A stretch of 64,000 nt of DNA from NCBI RefSeq assembly GCF_001444425.1, contig NZ_CP013189.1, positions 2,976,001 through 3,040,000 of the forward strand, given 5' to 3'. Shown here in pieces: positions 38,184 through 47,711 of this stretch (positions are counted from its first letter, which is position 1; each line of letters begins with the position of its first letter). Source of the DNA: Pseudohongiella spirulinae (GTDB taxonomy: Bacteria > Pseudomonadota > Gammaproteobacteria > Pseudomonadales > Pseudohongiellaceae). The translations under genes were made by a program, and so were the position numbers. Below the pieces are notes generated by a model, which worked only from the letters and a program-made list of their open reading frames with translations, did not search any database and was not told the origin of the DNA.

Positions 38184-39473
38184 TTAACCGCGCCTGTCAA
38201 TCACGTGAACAGCCTTACCCTCAGAACGCGGCAGTTCGCCAGTCTTTTTGACGACCACGCTGGCTGAAATGCCGACCAATGATTTAATCTTCACCTGAAG
38301 TTCCGCTGCCAGGGCAACAGCGTCTGCTGTGTAACCCTGTGCACGCTCGACAATCACGCTCACACTGTCCATGTTACCCTTCTTTTCGATCTCCATCAGA
38401 TAATGAGGCGCCAGGCCTTCCACACTAAGCACCTGCTCTTCGATTTGCGTCGGGAAAACATTCACACCGCGAATGATCAGCATATCGTCACTGCGCCCGG
38501 TAATTTTTTCGATGCGCCGCATACTGCGTGCGCTACCCGGCAGAAGTCGTGTCAGATCGCGGGTACGGTAGCGAATCATGGGCAATCCCTGTTTGGTGAG
38601 TGTTGTGATCACCAACTCGCCACGCTCGCCGTCCGGTAGTACCTCACCCGTTTGCGGGTCGACAATTTCAGGGTAGAAATGATCCTCCCAGAGCGTCGGG
38701 CCATCCTTGGTTTCCACACATTCCTGGGCAACACCAGGGCCCATGATTTCCGACAATCCGTAAATATCAACCGCATCAATGTGCAGTCTGCTCTCAATGT
38801 CGCTACGCATGGAATTGGTCCAGGGCTCGGCACCAAAAATACCTATTCGCAGTGACAGTTGCGCGGGATCCACACCCTGACGCGCCATTTCATCGCCAAT
38901 GTTCAGCATATAGGATGGCGTGACCATCATGATGTCGGGATCAAAATCCTGAATCAGCCTGACCTGTTTCTCGGTCTGTCCGCCCGACATGGGAATGACG
39001 GTACAGCCCAAACGTTCTGCACCATAATGAGCGCCGAGACCTCCAGTGAACAGACCGTAACCATAAGCGACGTGAACTTTGTCACCGGGGCGGCCGCCCG
39101 CAGCATAGATGGAGCGAGCCACCAGACTGGCCCAGTTATCAATGTCAGTTTGGGTGTAACCAACCACCGTCGGTTTGCCCGTGGTACCGCTGGAGGCGTG
39201 TATTCGACTGATCTGATTCATCGGCGTACAGAACATACCAAACGGGTAGTTGTCGCGAAGGTCCGACTTGGTGGTGAACGGAAATTTACTCAGGTCTTCA
39301 AGTGTGCGGAAGTCGTCCGGATGTACATTCTGTTCATCGAATTTTTTTCTGTATGCTGGCGAATTTTTATACACATGATGCAAGGTTTCCTTGAGCCGCG
39401 TGGCCTGAAGGTTGCGTATTTCATCAAGGCCCGCGAGTTCAATTTGATCGTAGGCATTTCTGGTTTTGGTCAT
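38184..39473 (-). CDS. paaK: Phenylacetate-CoA ligase
   Basis: PaaK activates phenylacetate to its CoA thioester with ATP. The 429-residue protein has the AMP-forming P-loop SSGTTGKPTVVGYT near 92-105, YGLSEIMGPGV near 236-246, and the C-terminal hinge with RSDDMLIIRGVNVFPTQIE near 323-341. The expected partner genes (paaABCDE and so on) are absent here. It is the last gene of the tyrosine/homogentisate run, 47 bp after maiA, which suggests it activates an aromatic acid related to tyrosine or phenylalanine breakdown. AAGGAACC precedes its ATG. Confidence 0.9.
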   Translation of the reverse strand: MTKTRNAYDQIELAGLDEIRNLQATRLKETLHHVYKNSPAYRKKFDEQNVHPDDFRTLEDLSKFPFTTKSDLRDNYPFGMFCTPMNQISRIHASSGTTGKPTVVGYTQTDIDNWASLVARSIYAAGGRPGDKVHVAYGYGLFTGGLGAHYGAERLGCTVIPMSGGQTEKQVRLIQDFDPDIMMVTPSYMLNIGDEMARQGVDPAQLSLRIGIFGAEPWTNSMRSDIESRLHIDAVDIYGLSEIMGPGVAQECVETKDGPTLWEDHFYPEIVDPQTGEVLPDGERGELVITTLTKQGLPMIRYRTRDLTRLLPGSARSMRRIEKITGRSDDMLIIRGVNVFPTQIEEQVLSVEGLAPHYLMEIEKKGNMDSVSVIVERAQGYTADAVALAAELQVKIKSLVGISASVVVKKTGELPRSEGKAVHVIDRRG

Positions 39474-39520
39474 AGGTTCCTTTCGATTTGGCTTTTCGTC
39501 AACTCAGTTATGTTTTTTTA

Positions 39521-40156
39521 TTATGCTACCGGCTTATCTTCTTGATTATCCGGATGCGCTTTAATAAAAGCAGCGTGTTCATTACAGCGCCGATAGACCG
39601 CCATGATCTTTGGGTATGCATCCATTGCCATATCAAAACGGAATGCATTAAACACCTGTGGCACAAGGTAAACATCGGCCATGCTGATGCTGTCTCCAGC
39701 GGCATAACCACCGGGCACCATCTGCTTTTCCAGCGCATCAAAACCAAGCTGAATCCAGTGGTTGTACCACGTTTGTTTGGTATCCTCACTCAAACCAAGT
39801 TCACCCGTAAGGTACCTCAATACCCGTAAATTGTTCAGCGGGTGAATATCGCAGGCAATGCTGTTGGTAATTGCTCGAATCCGTGCTCGCTGCAGCGGGT
39901 CGGCAGGCAGCAGTGGGTTATCTGTGAACGTTTCCTCCAGCCACTCCAGGATGGCTGTGGACTGTGTCAGCACTGTGCCATCATCCAGCCGGAGTGCCGG
40001 TATCAGGCCCATTGGGTTAATGGCATGATACTCGTCGCTTTTTTGTTCGTTCTTGAGCAAATTGACGGATGTAAGGCGGTAATCGATTTTTTTCAGATTA
40101 AGCGCAATGCGCACGCGATACGCGGCGGTAGATCTGAAGTATGAAAAAAGTTCCAT
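39521..40156 (-). CDS. maiA: Maleylacetoacetate isomerase
   Basis: A 211-residue zeta-class glutathione transferase that isomerises maleylacetoacetate to fumarylacetoacetate. The active-site region YFRSTAAYRVRIALNLK near 5-21 has Ser-Thr-Ala where the family has SSCS/SSAS, then ILNLxK-like spacing, AINPMGLIPAL near 46-56 and QSTAILEWLEE near 67-77. The ATG at 40156 with GGGAGG just upstream is preferred to an earlier in-frame codon. It sits between fahA and paaK in the tyrosine operon. Confidence 0.92.
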   Translation of the reverse strand: MELFSYFRSTAAYRVRIALNLKKIDYRLTSVNLLKNEQKSDEYHAINPMGLIPALRLDDGTVLTQSTAILEWLEETFTDNPLLPADPLQRARIRAITNSIACDIHPLNNLRVLRYLTGELGLSEDTKQTWYNHWIQLGFDALEKQMVPGGYAAGDSISMADVYLVPQVFNAFRFDMAMDAYPKIMAVYRRCNEHAAFIKAHPDNQEDKPVA

Positions 40157-40181
40157 GGTTGCCTCCCTCACAACAGGCTTT

Positions 40182-41501
40182 CTAGCAGTTTAGCTGCGCC
40201 GGTAATATCGTGCCTGTCACCTCGCCGAAACCCAGGCGAATCAGACCGGGACCGTCACAATAGCCCCTCAGGATGATTGTATCTCCGTCCTCCAGAAAGG
40301 TGCGGGTTTCACCATTCGGAAGCTGTACTGGCTGCTTACCGCCGCGGCTCAATTCGAGCATGGAGCCTGATTCTTCATGACTCGGACCAGATTGTGTGCC
40401 AGTACCCAGAAGATCTCCAGGCTGCAGATTACAACCATTAACACTGTGATGGGCAACCATTTGAGCGACGGTCCAATATGATTCGCTGAAATTGGATCGT
40501 GACAGGCTTACGGGCGCTTCGGCTTTGGCCTGCATGTTTTTTGTTTGCAGCAGAACCTCCAGTTTAATATCCATCGCCCCAGCGTTTTTGTTTTGCTCAG
40601 TACTCAGGTACGGCAAAGGCTGAGGATCACCCGCAGGACGACTGAAAGCCCGGCGGTATGGCGCTAGCGCCTCCAGAGTAACAATCCATGGAGAAATCGT
40701 GGAGGCAAAACTTTTCGCCAGAAATGGCCCAAGTGGTTGATATTCCCAGGCCTGTATATCTCTTGCAGACCAATCATTTAACAGACACATGCCAAACACG
40801 TGGCTCTCTGCTTCATCCATCGCAATGGATGAACCCAGCTCATTGCCGGACCCGATGAAAATGCCCATCTCCAGCTCATAGTCAAGCCGCTTACTCGGCG
40901 CCAGCGATGGCGTTTCGTCGTCGGGTCCTTTCAACTGTCCCAATGGACGAGGAAATTCTTGACCAGAAACGGCGATAGAGGAAGCACGCCCATGGTAACC
41001 AATGGGTACCCATTTGTAATTGGGAAGCAAGGGGTTATCCGGGCGAAATAATGAACCTACGGCGGTCGCGTGATGAACAGATGTATAGAAATCAGTGAAA
41101 TCGCCAATGCGGCAAGGCAGCTTGTATTCCACATTAGCCTGATCTACCAAACAGGGTCGCAGCTTTGCTTCGAGCTCTGACCCCTGACGGAGGGCGCGAG
41201 ACAAGGCGAACCTCAGACTCGACCACGCACTCGGTCCCATGGCCATGAAGTCGTTAAGCTCGGGTTTGGCGGCCGCAACCAAAGTTGGCCGCAATTGTGC
41301 CGGTAACACGTCCGACTTACTCAAAACAAGCAAATCGACGATCTGATCACCAATAGCAACGCCTCCACGGAATTCAACGCTGCCCTCTGGGCGGAAAACA
41401 GCAAACGGCAAGTTTTGTATCGGGAAGTCGTTAACGCCATCATTAGCCGATGTCACCCAGCTCCGCAAGCCGGGGTCGTGGGTTTCATTCAGTTTCAACA
41501 T
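40182..41501 (-). CDS. fahA: Fumarylacetoacetase
   Basis: FahA hydrolyses fumarylacetoacetate to fumarate and acetoacetate, the last step of tyrosine breakdown. The 439-residue protein has the N-terminal SH3-like part, DFYTSVHHATAVGSLFRP (catalytic His and metal Asp) near 133-150, YHGRASS near 174-180, and LEMGIFIGSGNELG near 210-223 with metal-binding Glu. ATG at 41501 has GGGAG 7 bp upstream; a TTG one codon earlier is unlikely. Only 20 bp separate it from hmgA. Confidence 0.95.
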   Translation of the reverse strand: MLKLNETHDPGLRSWVTSANDGVNDFPIQNLPFAVFRPEGSVEFRGGVAIGDQIVDLLVLSKSDVLPAQLRPTLVAAAKPELNDFMAMGPSAWSSLRFALSRALRQGSELEAKLRPCLVDQANVEYKLPCRIGDFTDFYTSVHHATAVGSLFRPDNPLLPNYKWVPIGYHGRASSIAVSGQEFPRPLGQLKGPDDETPSLAPSKRLDYELEMGIFIGSGNELGSSIAMDEAESHVFGMCLLNDWSARDIQAWEYQPLGPFLAKSFASTISPWIVTLEALAPYRRAFSRPAGDPQPLPYLSTEQNKNAGAMDIKLEVLLQTKNMQAKAEAPVSLSRSNFSESYWTVAQMVAHHSVNGCNLQPGDLLGTGTQSGPSHEESGSMLELSRGGKQPVQLPNGETRTFLEDGDTIILRGYCDGPGLIRLGFGEVTGTILPAQLNC

Positions 41502-41521
41502 CAATTGCTCCCAATTATTTG

Positions 41522-42832
41522 TTATGGGTTCCCATCAAAATTCTTTTTTATACCAGTCCAGCATTTCGAATAATCACGCTGCCGGCACTCGGACTCCATG
41601 GCAAATCTAGTGGGTGTAATAACGTAGCGGGACTCAAACATAAACGCCAATGTGTTCTCGTAACGCTCTGGCTTCAGCTCAGTATTGCTCGCCTTTTCGA
41701 ATACAGTCGCCTCCGGGCCGTGAGGTGTCATGCAATTATGCAGGCTCATCCCGCCGGGTTCGAAGCCTTTTCCCTTGGCATCATAAGTACCCCTGATCAG
41801 CCCCATGAATTCGCTCATGATATTGCGATGGAACCAGGGTGGACGGAATGTGTTTTCGGCAACCATCCAGCGGGGGGGGAACACCACGAAGTCCAGGTTA
41901 GCCACCCCGAGCGTATCACTCGGCGACGTTAACACAGTAAAAATTGACGGATCCGGATGGTCGAAGCTGACGGTATTAATCACGTTGTATCTGGCAAGAT
42001 CGTATTTGTAAGGCGCGCTGTTGCCTACCCAGGCAACCACATCAAACGGCGAGTGGTCCAGAGTTGTCTGATATAACTCGCCGCAGAATTTGACCACCAG
42101 AGTATGCTCTTCGTCATTTTCCTCGAACCAGGCAACCGGATACTGAAAGTCACGATCATTGGCAAAACCATTTGCGCCCACCGGACCGCGTTCAGGCAAC
42201 TCCAGAGGGGCACCGTAATTCTCACAGACGTAACCACGCACCGGGCCATCGGGCAGCTCAATGCGAAACTTCAAGCCGCGGGGAATGACCAGAATCTCGC
42301 CGGGCACAACATGCAGCCGGCCTAGCTCGGTGTGTGCCAATATGGCACCCTGCTGGGGCACAATCAACATCTCACCATCTGCGCAGTAAAAAACTTTTTT
42401 ACCCATTCCGCGATCGGCTCGATAAACATGTATACCTAAACCAATCTGCGCTCTGGCGTCGCCGCTGACCGCAATAGTTGTCAATCCATCAACAAAGTCG
42501 CCCGTTGATCTGTCCAGGGGCAGTGAACTCCAGCGCAGAACATTGGGAGGACAATTTAAATCCGTGCCCGGACTGGTTCTAATTAAACCTTTATCGATAG
42601 CAACAAAATCGCCTCCCGTGACGACAGAGGGCCGCATTCGATAGGTCCAGGTTCGGCGATTCTTCGCGCGCGGCGCTGTAAACGCGGTGGAGCTTATTTG
42701 TTCAGCATAAAGCTTGTATGTACATTTTTGAGGACTGAACTGGCCTGTTGGCAAAGCACCGGACAGCGCTTCGGTTTCGAACTCATTGCCGAAACCAGTC
42801 ATGTATTGAAGAGTGTTCTGCGTCGTTTTCAT
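41522..42832 (-). CDS. hmgA: Homogentisate 1,2-dioxygenase
   Basis: A non-haem iron enzyme that opens the ring of homogentisate to maleylacetoacetate. The 436-residue protein starts with the typical YMTGFGNEFETEALSGALP near 10-28. In the C-terminal cupin, PPRWMVAENTFRPPWFHRN near 318-336 and EFMGLIRGTYDAK near 340-352 carry the iron-binding His and Glu, and LHNCMTPHGPE near 364-374 the last His. It is part of the run hpd to paaK. Confidence 0.96.
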   Translation of the reverse strand: MKTTQNTLQYMTGFGNEFETEALSGALPTGQFSPQKCTYKLYAEQISSTAFTAPRAKNRRTWTYRMRPSVVTGGDFVAIDKGLIRTSPGTDLNCPPNVLRWSSLPLDRSTGDFVDGLTTIAVSGDARAQIGLGIHVYRADRGMGKKVFYCADGEMLIVPQQGAILAHTELGRLHVVPGEILVIPRGLKFRIELPDGPVRGYVCENYGAPLELPERGPVGANGFANDRDFQYPVAWFEENDEEHTLVVKFCGELYQTTLDHSPFDVVAWVGNSAPYKYDLARYNVINTVSFDHPDPSIFTVLTSPSDTLGVANLDFVVFPPRWMVAENTFRPPWFHRNIMSEFMGLIRGTYDAKGKGFEPGGMSLHNCMTPHGPEATVFEKASNTELKPERYENTLAFMFESRYVITPTRFAMESECRQRDYSKCWTGIKKNFDGNP

Positions 42833-42868
42833 CCAGTCTTCGCTCCCGTTCTTTTGCTACGCCCAGCC

Positions 42869-44164
42869 CTACCGATATCCGAAAAGTGCTGCATGGGGAA
42901 CGGCTGTACCGGTGTCACCATGTGGCCAGGACTCCCGATAAAACGAGACCCCGGCTCTGGGAAATTCAGCCGCACCGAAGGACTCGTCGAGGCTCAATTT
43001 ACCAGCCTCAGCATCAAAGTCGAAAATGAGCACGGTATAGGTCGGCGCCATGCCCGAGGAGGTCACCACGATACGTGATGCGCCCGGATCTGTTGCAGCC
43101 CAATGCGGCTGATACCCGGGAGTATCAAATCGACTGACTTCCTTGATGTCGGTTGGATCTGAAATGTCGAACACCAGTATTGTTTCGCTGAACATAACCG
43201 GCAGCACCATGAAATCGCCAATGGTTGTGGGAACCGAACAACCGAATAGATTCGGGTAGTTAAGTACCAGCTCAATGCCCGGTTCGCTCGTATCAATCCC
43301 GTTCATTCGGTAAAGACCGCACATCAGGGTGTTCATCAGCACGCTACCGTCATTCATCACACGGCTCTCAAACGGCTGGGCCTCGGCGGGATATTGGCCT
43401 GCCTCACAAATGTCTCCTATGCCAAAGACACATTCAGGACTACTTGTCGGCTCACCCCGTGGCACTTGCAGGGTATGTAACAGCGCCAGGTCTGATAGCC
43501 TCCAGATCTGCACCACGTCAGCAGCCTGTTCGGTGAAAATCCTCATGGTTCGACTGGTTGTCACCACCCGATCCGACGCGGGAATCACCTCCACGTGATA
43601 GGGCCGGATCTGCTCGCCTTCAAAAGCTGGATCTGCGGCACTGGTCGTCGAAATCAGGTTGGCGTCTTTATCAAACCGGACAAGTCCGCCCGGATTTCCC
43701 GGGACGCTGCCGTCACCATACTGCATCGTCGCCAGTACCTGCCCGTCATCAAGACGCAGAAAACTGTGCGGAAACTCATAGCCCGGCACGGGTGCTAGCT
43801 CGTCCACAAGACGGGGTGCGTCGGGTACGGACAGGTCAAACATGAAAGTTCTTCCGGCGTCATATCCGTTTGCCAGTAAGGCGGCGCCTGTCGGCACTGA
43901 TAATTCTGTGTGGTGCGGATTCGTCCCTACAACACCGACCGGCTCAGTGGCCAGAACTTCACCGTATGACGGACTATGCGGGTCTGAATCGATCACAGCG
44001 AGAAAATCACTATCACTAGCGCCCCTGTCGAGGTCACCGGCCCATATGTACAGAAGCGGGGCTGGCCCCGCGTTCTGCCTGGTACCAGCCAGGAAGTCTG
44101 AATTGTCGGAAGCGCACCCGACGGTTAGAATCGCTAAGCCAAGCGACAGGATTCCTCGATTCAT
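42869..44164 (-). CDS. SBP56-like beta-propeller lipoprotein
   Basis: A 431-residue protein with a lipoprotein signal (lipobox LTVGC, Cys near 17). The mature part is a repeated-strand, beta-propeller-like chain. NPHHTEL near 83-89, IRPYHVEVIP near 190-199 and YQPHWAATDPG near 360-370 resemble the His-rich metal-ligand stretches of selenium-binding protein/methanethiol oxidase (SBP56). I am not certain of the family. It lies inside the tyrosine operon, 36 bp upstream of hmgA and 167 bp after hpd, an unusual insertion of a surface lipoprotein into a cytosolic pathway. Confidence 0.6.
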   Translation of the reverse strand: MNRGILSLGLAILTVGCASDNSDFLAGTRQNAGPAPLLYIWAGDLDRGASDSDFLAVIDSDPHSPSYGEVLATEPVGVVGTNPHHTELSVPTGAALLANGYDAGRTFMFDLSVPDAPRLVDELAPVPGYEFPHSFLRLDDGQVLATMQYGDGSVPGNPGGLVRFDKDANLISTTSAADPAFEGEQIRPYHVEVIPASDRVVTTSRTMRIFTEQAADVVQIWRLSDLALLHTLQVPRGEPTSSPECVFGIGDICEAGQYPAEAQPFESRVMNDGSVLMNTLMCGLYRMNGIDTSEPGIELVLNYPNLFGCSVPTTIGDFMVLPVMFSETILVFDISDPTDIKEVSRFDTPGYQPHWAATDPGASRIVVTSSGMAPTYTVLIFDFDAEAGKLSLDESFGAAEFPRAGVSFYRESWPHGDTGTAVPHAALFGYR

Positions 44165-44331
44165 TTGATAACCTCTGAATATTATTGTTGATTTAACAGC
44201 GTACTATTATGTGCCCGAGTCTGAATATCACGGATTCTGGAGTGCGTGGTCGCACTTGTAGTCAATATAGACAAGGTTGCAGTATCGCACGTTATTACCG
44301 GGCCAAGGATAGATTCTTTAGCCGCCCTACT

Positions 44332-45423
44332 TCAGCCTGCCACCTGTTTCCCGGTCTGCAAAACACCACGTCGCACCTGGTCACGTTCGATTGACTCGAA
44401 TAAGGCCGAGAAATTGCCTTCACCAAAACCTTCATCGCGCTTGCGCTGAATGAACTCGAAAAATATCGGCCCTACCATATTCTGCGAGAAAATCTGCAAT
44501 AACAAACGCGGATCATTTTCTTCAGTGGAACCATCCAGCAAAATACCGCGAGACTGTAATTCTTCTACAGGTTCGCCGTGGCCCGGCAAGCGCTCCGACA
44601 GCATTTCGTAATACGTAGCCGGCGGCGCTGGCATAAACTGTACGCCCTTGGCTTTCAGCCGGTCATAACAGGCGGGCAGGTCGTCACAGGAAAACGCGAT
44701 GTGCTGAATGCCTTCGCCGTTGTATGCAATCAGAAATTCCTCAATCTGCCCACTGCCACCACGACCCTCTTCATTCAGCGGGATACGTATTTTTCCGTCG
44801 GGCGCCGTCATGGCCCGCGACGTCAACCCGGTATATTCACCCTTGATATCAAAGTAACGAATCTGCCTGAAGTTAAACAGGTCTTCGTAGTACTTGGTCC
44901 AGTAGTCCATGCGACCGCGGTGAACATTATGAGTCAAATGATCAATAACCTTGAATCCGCAACCTTTCGGGTGGCGGTCGACGCCGTCGAGGAACTCAAA
45001 ATCGATATCGTAAATTGAAGAGCCGTCCTGGTAACGGTCGTTCAGATAGAGCAGCGCCCCCCCGATACCCCGGATCGCCGGCAAATTTAATTCCATAGGG
45101 CCCGCCGGAACAATTACCGGCTCCGCACCGAACTCGATGGCTCGCTTGTACGCTTTTGTCGCATCCTTTACGCGAAATGCCATGCCACAAGCCGATGGGC
45201 CGTGCTCCTTGGCATAGTGGGCAGCTGGCGACCCCTTTTCATAGTTCAGCAGGAAGTTAATATCACCTTGTCGCCACAGCTCCACGTCTTTTGAACGGTG
45301 GCGGGCAACATGGGTAAAACCCAGAACGGTCAATGCAGGCTCAAGCACGCCGCGCTCAGGCGCCGTGAATTCAACAAACTCAAAACCGTCCAATCCCATT
45401 GGATTCTCGAATAGATCTGCCAT
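44332..45423 (-). CDS. hpd: 4-hydroxyphenylpyruvate dioxygenase
   Basis: Hpd converts 4-hydroxyphenylpyruvate to homogentisate with Fe(II) and O2. The 363-residue protein has two glyoxalase-fold halves. The iron ligands are the His of [10 protein letters not shown] near 164-173, the His of [12 protein letters not shown] near 240-251, and the Glu of [20 protein letters not shown] near 325-344. The start has a strong AAAGGAGGT about 5 bp upstream. It is the first gene of the homogentisate operon. Confidence 0.96.
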   Translation of the reverse strand: MADLFENPMGLDGFEFVEFTAPERGVLEPALTVLGFTHVARHRSKDVELWRQGDINFLLNYEKGSPAAHYAKEHGPSACGMAFRVKDATKAYKRAIEFGAEPVIVPAGPMELNLPAIRGIGGALLYLNDRYQDGSSIYDIDFEFLDGVDRHPKGCGFKVIDHLTHNVHRGRMDYWTKYYEDLFNFRQIRYFDIKGEYTGLTSRAMTAPDGKIRIPLNEEGRGGSGQIEEFLIAYNGEGIQHIAFSCDDLPACYDRLKAKGVQFMPAPPATYYEMLSERLPGHGEPVEELQSRGILLDGSTEENDPRLLLQIFSQNMVGPIFFEFIQRKRDEGFGEGNFSALFESIERDQVRRGVLQTGKQVAG

Positions 45424-45566
45424 CAGCTACCTCCTTTGATGCAGTTGTTATCAGGTGCAACAGCACTGTTATGGTAAAAAAGTATACCGATGGCCTGCGA
45501 CAGTTATTCGCCTATTCAGGCGGAACAACAGGGTCAAAAGGAAGGATTCTTGCGAGAATATCGAAG

Positions 45567-45589
45567 TTGCGGGTGCTTTCCACCCGCAA
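45567..45589 (-). terminator. Stem-loop downstream of the DAHP synthase gene
   Basis: A perfect 9-bp stem, TTGCGGGTG (45567-45575) with CACCCGCAA (45581-45589), and a 5-nt loop begin 13 bp after the stop. What follows on the minus strand is pyrimidine-rich but not a clean T-run, so this is a moderate terminator candidate separating aroG-type from hpd transcription. Confidence 0.5.
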
Positions 45590-45601
45590 GTTATCCGGCA
45601 T

Positions 45602-46957
45602 TTATCGAGGGTTGTTGGCCCGACTCAGTGTGTCGGCAATCAAAAAAGCCAGCTCAAGGGACTGATCTGCATTCAGTCGGGGATCACAGGTTGTTTTGTA
45701 GCGCTCACCGAGCCCCGCCTCAGTGACCTGATACGCGCCGCCGACGCACTCGGTAACCGAGTCACCTGTCATTTCCAGATGCACCCCACCAGCGTAACTG
45801 CCTTCAGCACGATGGATTTCGAAGAACTGCTCCATCTCACTCAGTATGGCGTTAACCTTGCGGGTTTTAACGCCACTAGCCGTATTAATGGTGTTGCCGT
45901 GCATGGGATCTGAACACCAGATCACATCAGCACCCATACCCTGTACCGCCTGGACGAGGGGCGGCAGCTTGTCGCCGATGTGCCCGGCACCCATTCGCGA
46001 AATGAGTGTGATCCGACCCGGTTCATTGTGGGGGTTCAGGCATTCAAGCAGTTTTTGCAGATCGGAGGGTTTGGTCGACGGTCCCACTTTTATTCCGATC
46101 GGATTGCGAACCCCTCTCAGGAATTCGACATGGGCATGATCGGGCTGCCGTGTGCGGTCGCCAATCCACAGCATATGCGCAGAGCAGTCGTACCAGTTGC
46201 CACTCAAACTGTCACGACGCGTCAATGCCTGCTCATAGTGCAGCAACAACGCTTCATGCGAGGTATAAATGGTCGTTTTGTTGAGTTGCGGATTGTTCGC
46301 TGAATTAATGCCACAAGCCGCCATAAAACCCAGCGCCTTTTCGATCTGCTGGGCCAGATTTTCGTATTTCTTGTGCTGTGCAGTTTGTGCAACAAACCCC
46401 TGGTTCCACTGCTGCACATTGTGCAAATCAGCAAAACCACCCGTGGCAAATGCACGCATCAGGTTCAAGGTAGCGGACGACTGATGATAGGCTCTCAACA
46501 TACGCTGAGGATCGGGGCGACGGGCGTCGTCCGAAAATTCCACGCTGTTGATAATATCACCGCGATATGACGGCAGCTCAACAGAACCGACTGTCTCCGT
46601 AGCAGCCGAGCGAGGCTTGGCGAATTGACCCGCAATACGACCTACCTTCACCACCGGGCAGCTGCCCGCAAAGGTCATGACAACCGACATTTGCAATAAA
46701 AGCTTGAAGGTTTGAACGATTTTCTCTGCGCTGAATTCGGCAAAACTCTCTGCGCAGTCGCCGCCCTGCAGCAAAAAAGCCTGCCCCTGGCTCACCTTCT
46801 TGAGGTCTGCCCTGAGTCCGTCGATTTCGCCCGCAAACACCAGAGGCGGCAACATTGCCAGCTCCCGCTCAGCATCCTGCAACGACGCTTCATCAGGGTA
46901 GATTGGCAGTTGTTGTGCCGGTCGATGTCTCCAGCTACCGACGTCCCAATCTTGCAT
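45602..46957 (-). CDS. Class II 3-deoxy-7-phosphoheptulonate synthase
   Basis: DAHP synthase of the plant-like class II family makes the first intermediate of the shikimate pathway from PEP and erythrose-4-phosphate. The 451-residue protein has [15 protein letters not shown] near 57-71, [12 protein letters not shown] near 102-113, [15 protein letters not shown] near 229-243, and [11 protein letters not shown] and SRMGAGH blocks near 290-320. Most gammaproteobacteria use class I enzymes. It lies 178 bp upstream of hpd and is divergent from lrp, placing an aromatic biosynthesis gene next to an aromatic catabolism operon. Confidence 0.93.
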   Translation of the reverse strand: MQDWDVGSWRHRPAQQLPIYPDEASLQDAERELAMLPPLVFAGEIDGLRADLKKVSQGQAFLLQGGDCAESFAEFSAEKIVQTFKLLLQMSVVMTFAGSCPVVKVGRIAGQFAKPRSAATETVGSVELPSYRGDIINSVEFSDDARRPDPQRMLRAYHQSSATLNLMRAFATGGFADLHNVQQWNQGFVAQTAQHKKYENLAQQIEKALGFMAACGINSANNPQLNKTTIYTSHEALLLHYEQALTRRDSLSGNWYDCSAHMLWIGDRTRQPDHAHVEFLRGVRNPIGIKVGPSTKPSDLQKLLECLNPHNEPGRITLISRMGAGHIGDKLPPLVQAVQGMGADVIWCSDPMHGNTINTASGVKTRKVNAILSEMEQFFEIHRAEGSYAGGVHLEMTGDSVTECVGGAYQVTEAGLGERYKTTCDPRLNADQSLELAFLIADTLSRANNPR

Positions 46958-47086
46958 AATTTTTTCCCAGGTCTGTTAAACGGGCACAGTATACAGAATA
47001 TGCACAACCCTCCCAAGCCATGTGCTGAGACTCAGGTTATCAAGTGGACATACCCGGCACCCGCCAAGTGTATTCAACTGTATAAC

Positions 47087-47095
47087 TGCTATAAT
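47087..47095 (+). promoter_or_regulatory. Extended -10 promoter element upstream of the Lrp-type regulator
   Basis: TGC followed by a perfect TATAAT (47090-47095) forms an extended -10, about 88 bp before the regulator start in the DAHP synthase/regulator divergent gap. No good -35 is visible, as is common for extended -10 promoters. Confidence 0.4.
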
Positions 47096-47183
47096 GGCCA
47101 AAAATCGACCGGCTTCAACCCCGCGGGCTGAATAATTGCGTTTTTTACGTCCGGAATACTGTTAACAGCGAAGAAATCCACTT

Positions 47184-47669
47184 ATGCAATTAGATCGAAC
47201 TGAACGTGAAATACTGCGCATTTTGCAACAGGAAGGGCGCATCTCTATCGTGGAGTTGGCGTCCCGGATCTCATTGTCCGAATCTCCGACGTTCCGACGC
47301 GTAAAGGCGCTCGAAAACGCCGGCGTCATTAACGCATACTCCGCACGTCTCGATCAGCGCAAGATCGGCCTGCAGGTCACCGCATTTGTTCAGATCACAT
47401 TGGACAAAGGCGACAAATCAACGCTACGCACTTTCCTCGCCCAGGTAGAAGCGGAGGAGTACATCGTGGAATGCCATGGCATGAGCGGTTCCTGTGACTA
47501 CCTGCTAAAAGTGGTTGCAACAAACATGGACCACTTCTCGGAGCTGTGTATGCAACGGATTCTGAATTTCGCAGGCGTCAAAAATATCGAATCGCAATTC
47601 AGCCTGTGGGCAGTCAAGCAAGACGCCCCGCTTCCTATTGCCGGAAAAAGCATCCCCGATTCTGATTAA
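47184..47669 (+). CDS. Lrp/AsnC family transcriptional regulator
   Basis: A 161-residue protein with an N-terminal AsnC-type helix-turn-helix (ILRILQQEGRISIVELA, then SESPTFRRVKALENAGVI, about 9-48) and a C-terminal RAM/effector domain (LQVTAFVQITL to SQFSLWAVKQ). The family senses amino acids. Its position next to the DAHP synthase and the tyrosine operon makes an aromatic amino acid a sensible effector, but this is inference. A terminator follows. Confidence 0.9.
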   Translation: MQLDRTEREILRILQQEGRISIVELASRISLSESPTFRRVKALENAGVINAYSARLDQRKIGLQVTAFVQITLDKGDKSTLRTFLAQVEAEEYIVECHGMSGSCDYLLKVVATNMDHFSELCMQRILNFAGVKNIESQFSLWAVKQDAPLPIAGKSIPDSD

Positions 47670-47673
47670 CATG

Positions 47674-47711
47674 GGCGGCTCCAGCCACACCTGAAGCCGC
47701 CGCTGTTTTTT
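47674..47711 (+). terminator. Intrinsic terminator of the Lrp-type regulator
   Basis: GGCGGCT (47674-47680) pairs with AGCCGCC (47695-47701), followed by GCTG and a six-T run (47706-47711). It begins 5 bp after the regulator stop and overlaps the stop of the convergent aldolase-like gene. Confidence 0.7.

Noticed and set aside
38859-39545. 228-codon open frame on the plus strand
   Set aside because: Antisense to paaK, a canonical gene. It reads as low-complexity shadow sequence with no family resemblance.
44241-44256. Hairpin after hpd as a terminator
   Set aside because: Only a 6-bp stem with no T-run, and the downstream lipoprotein gene may be co-transcribed; support is too weak to list.
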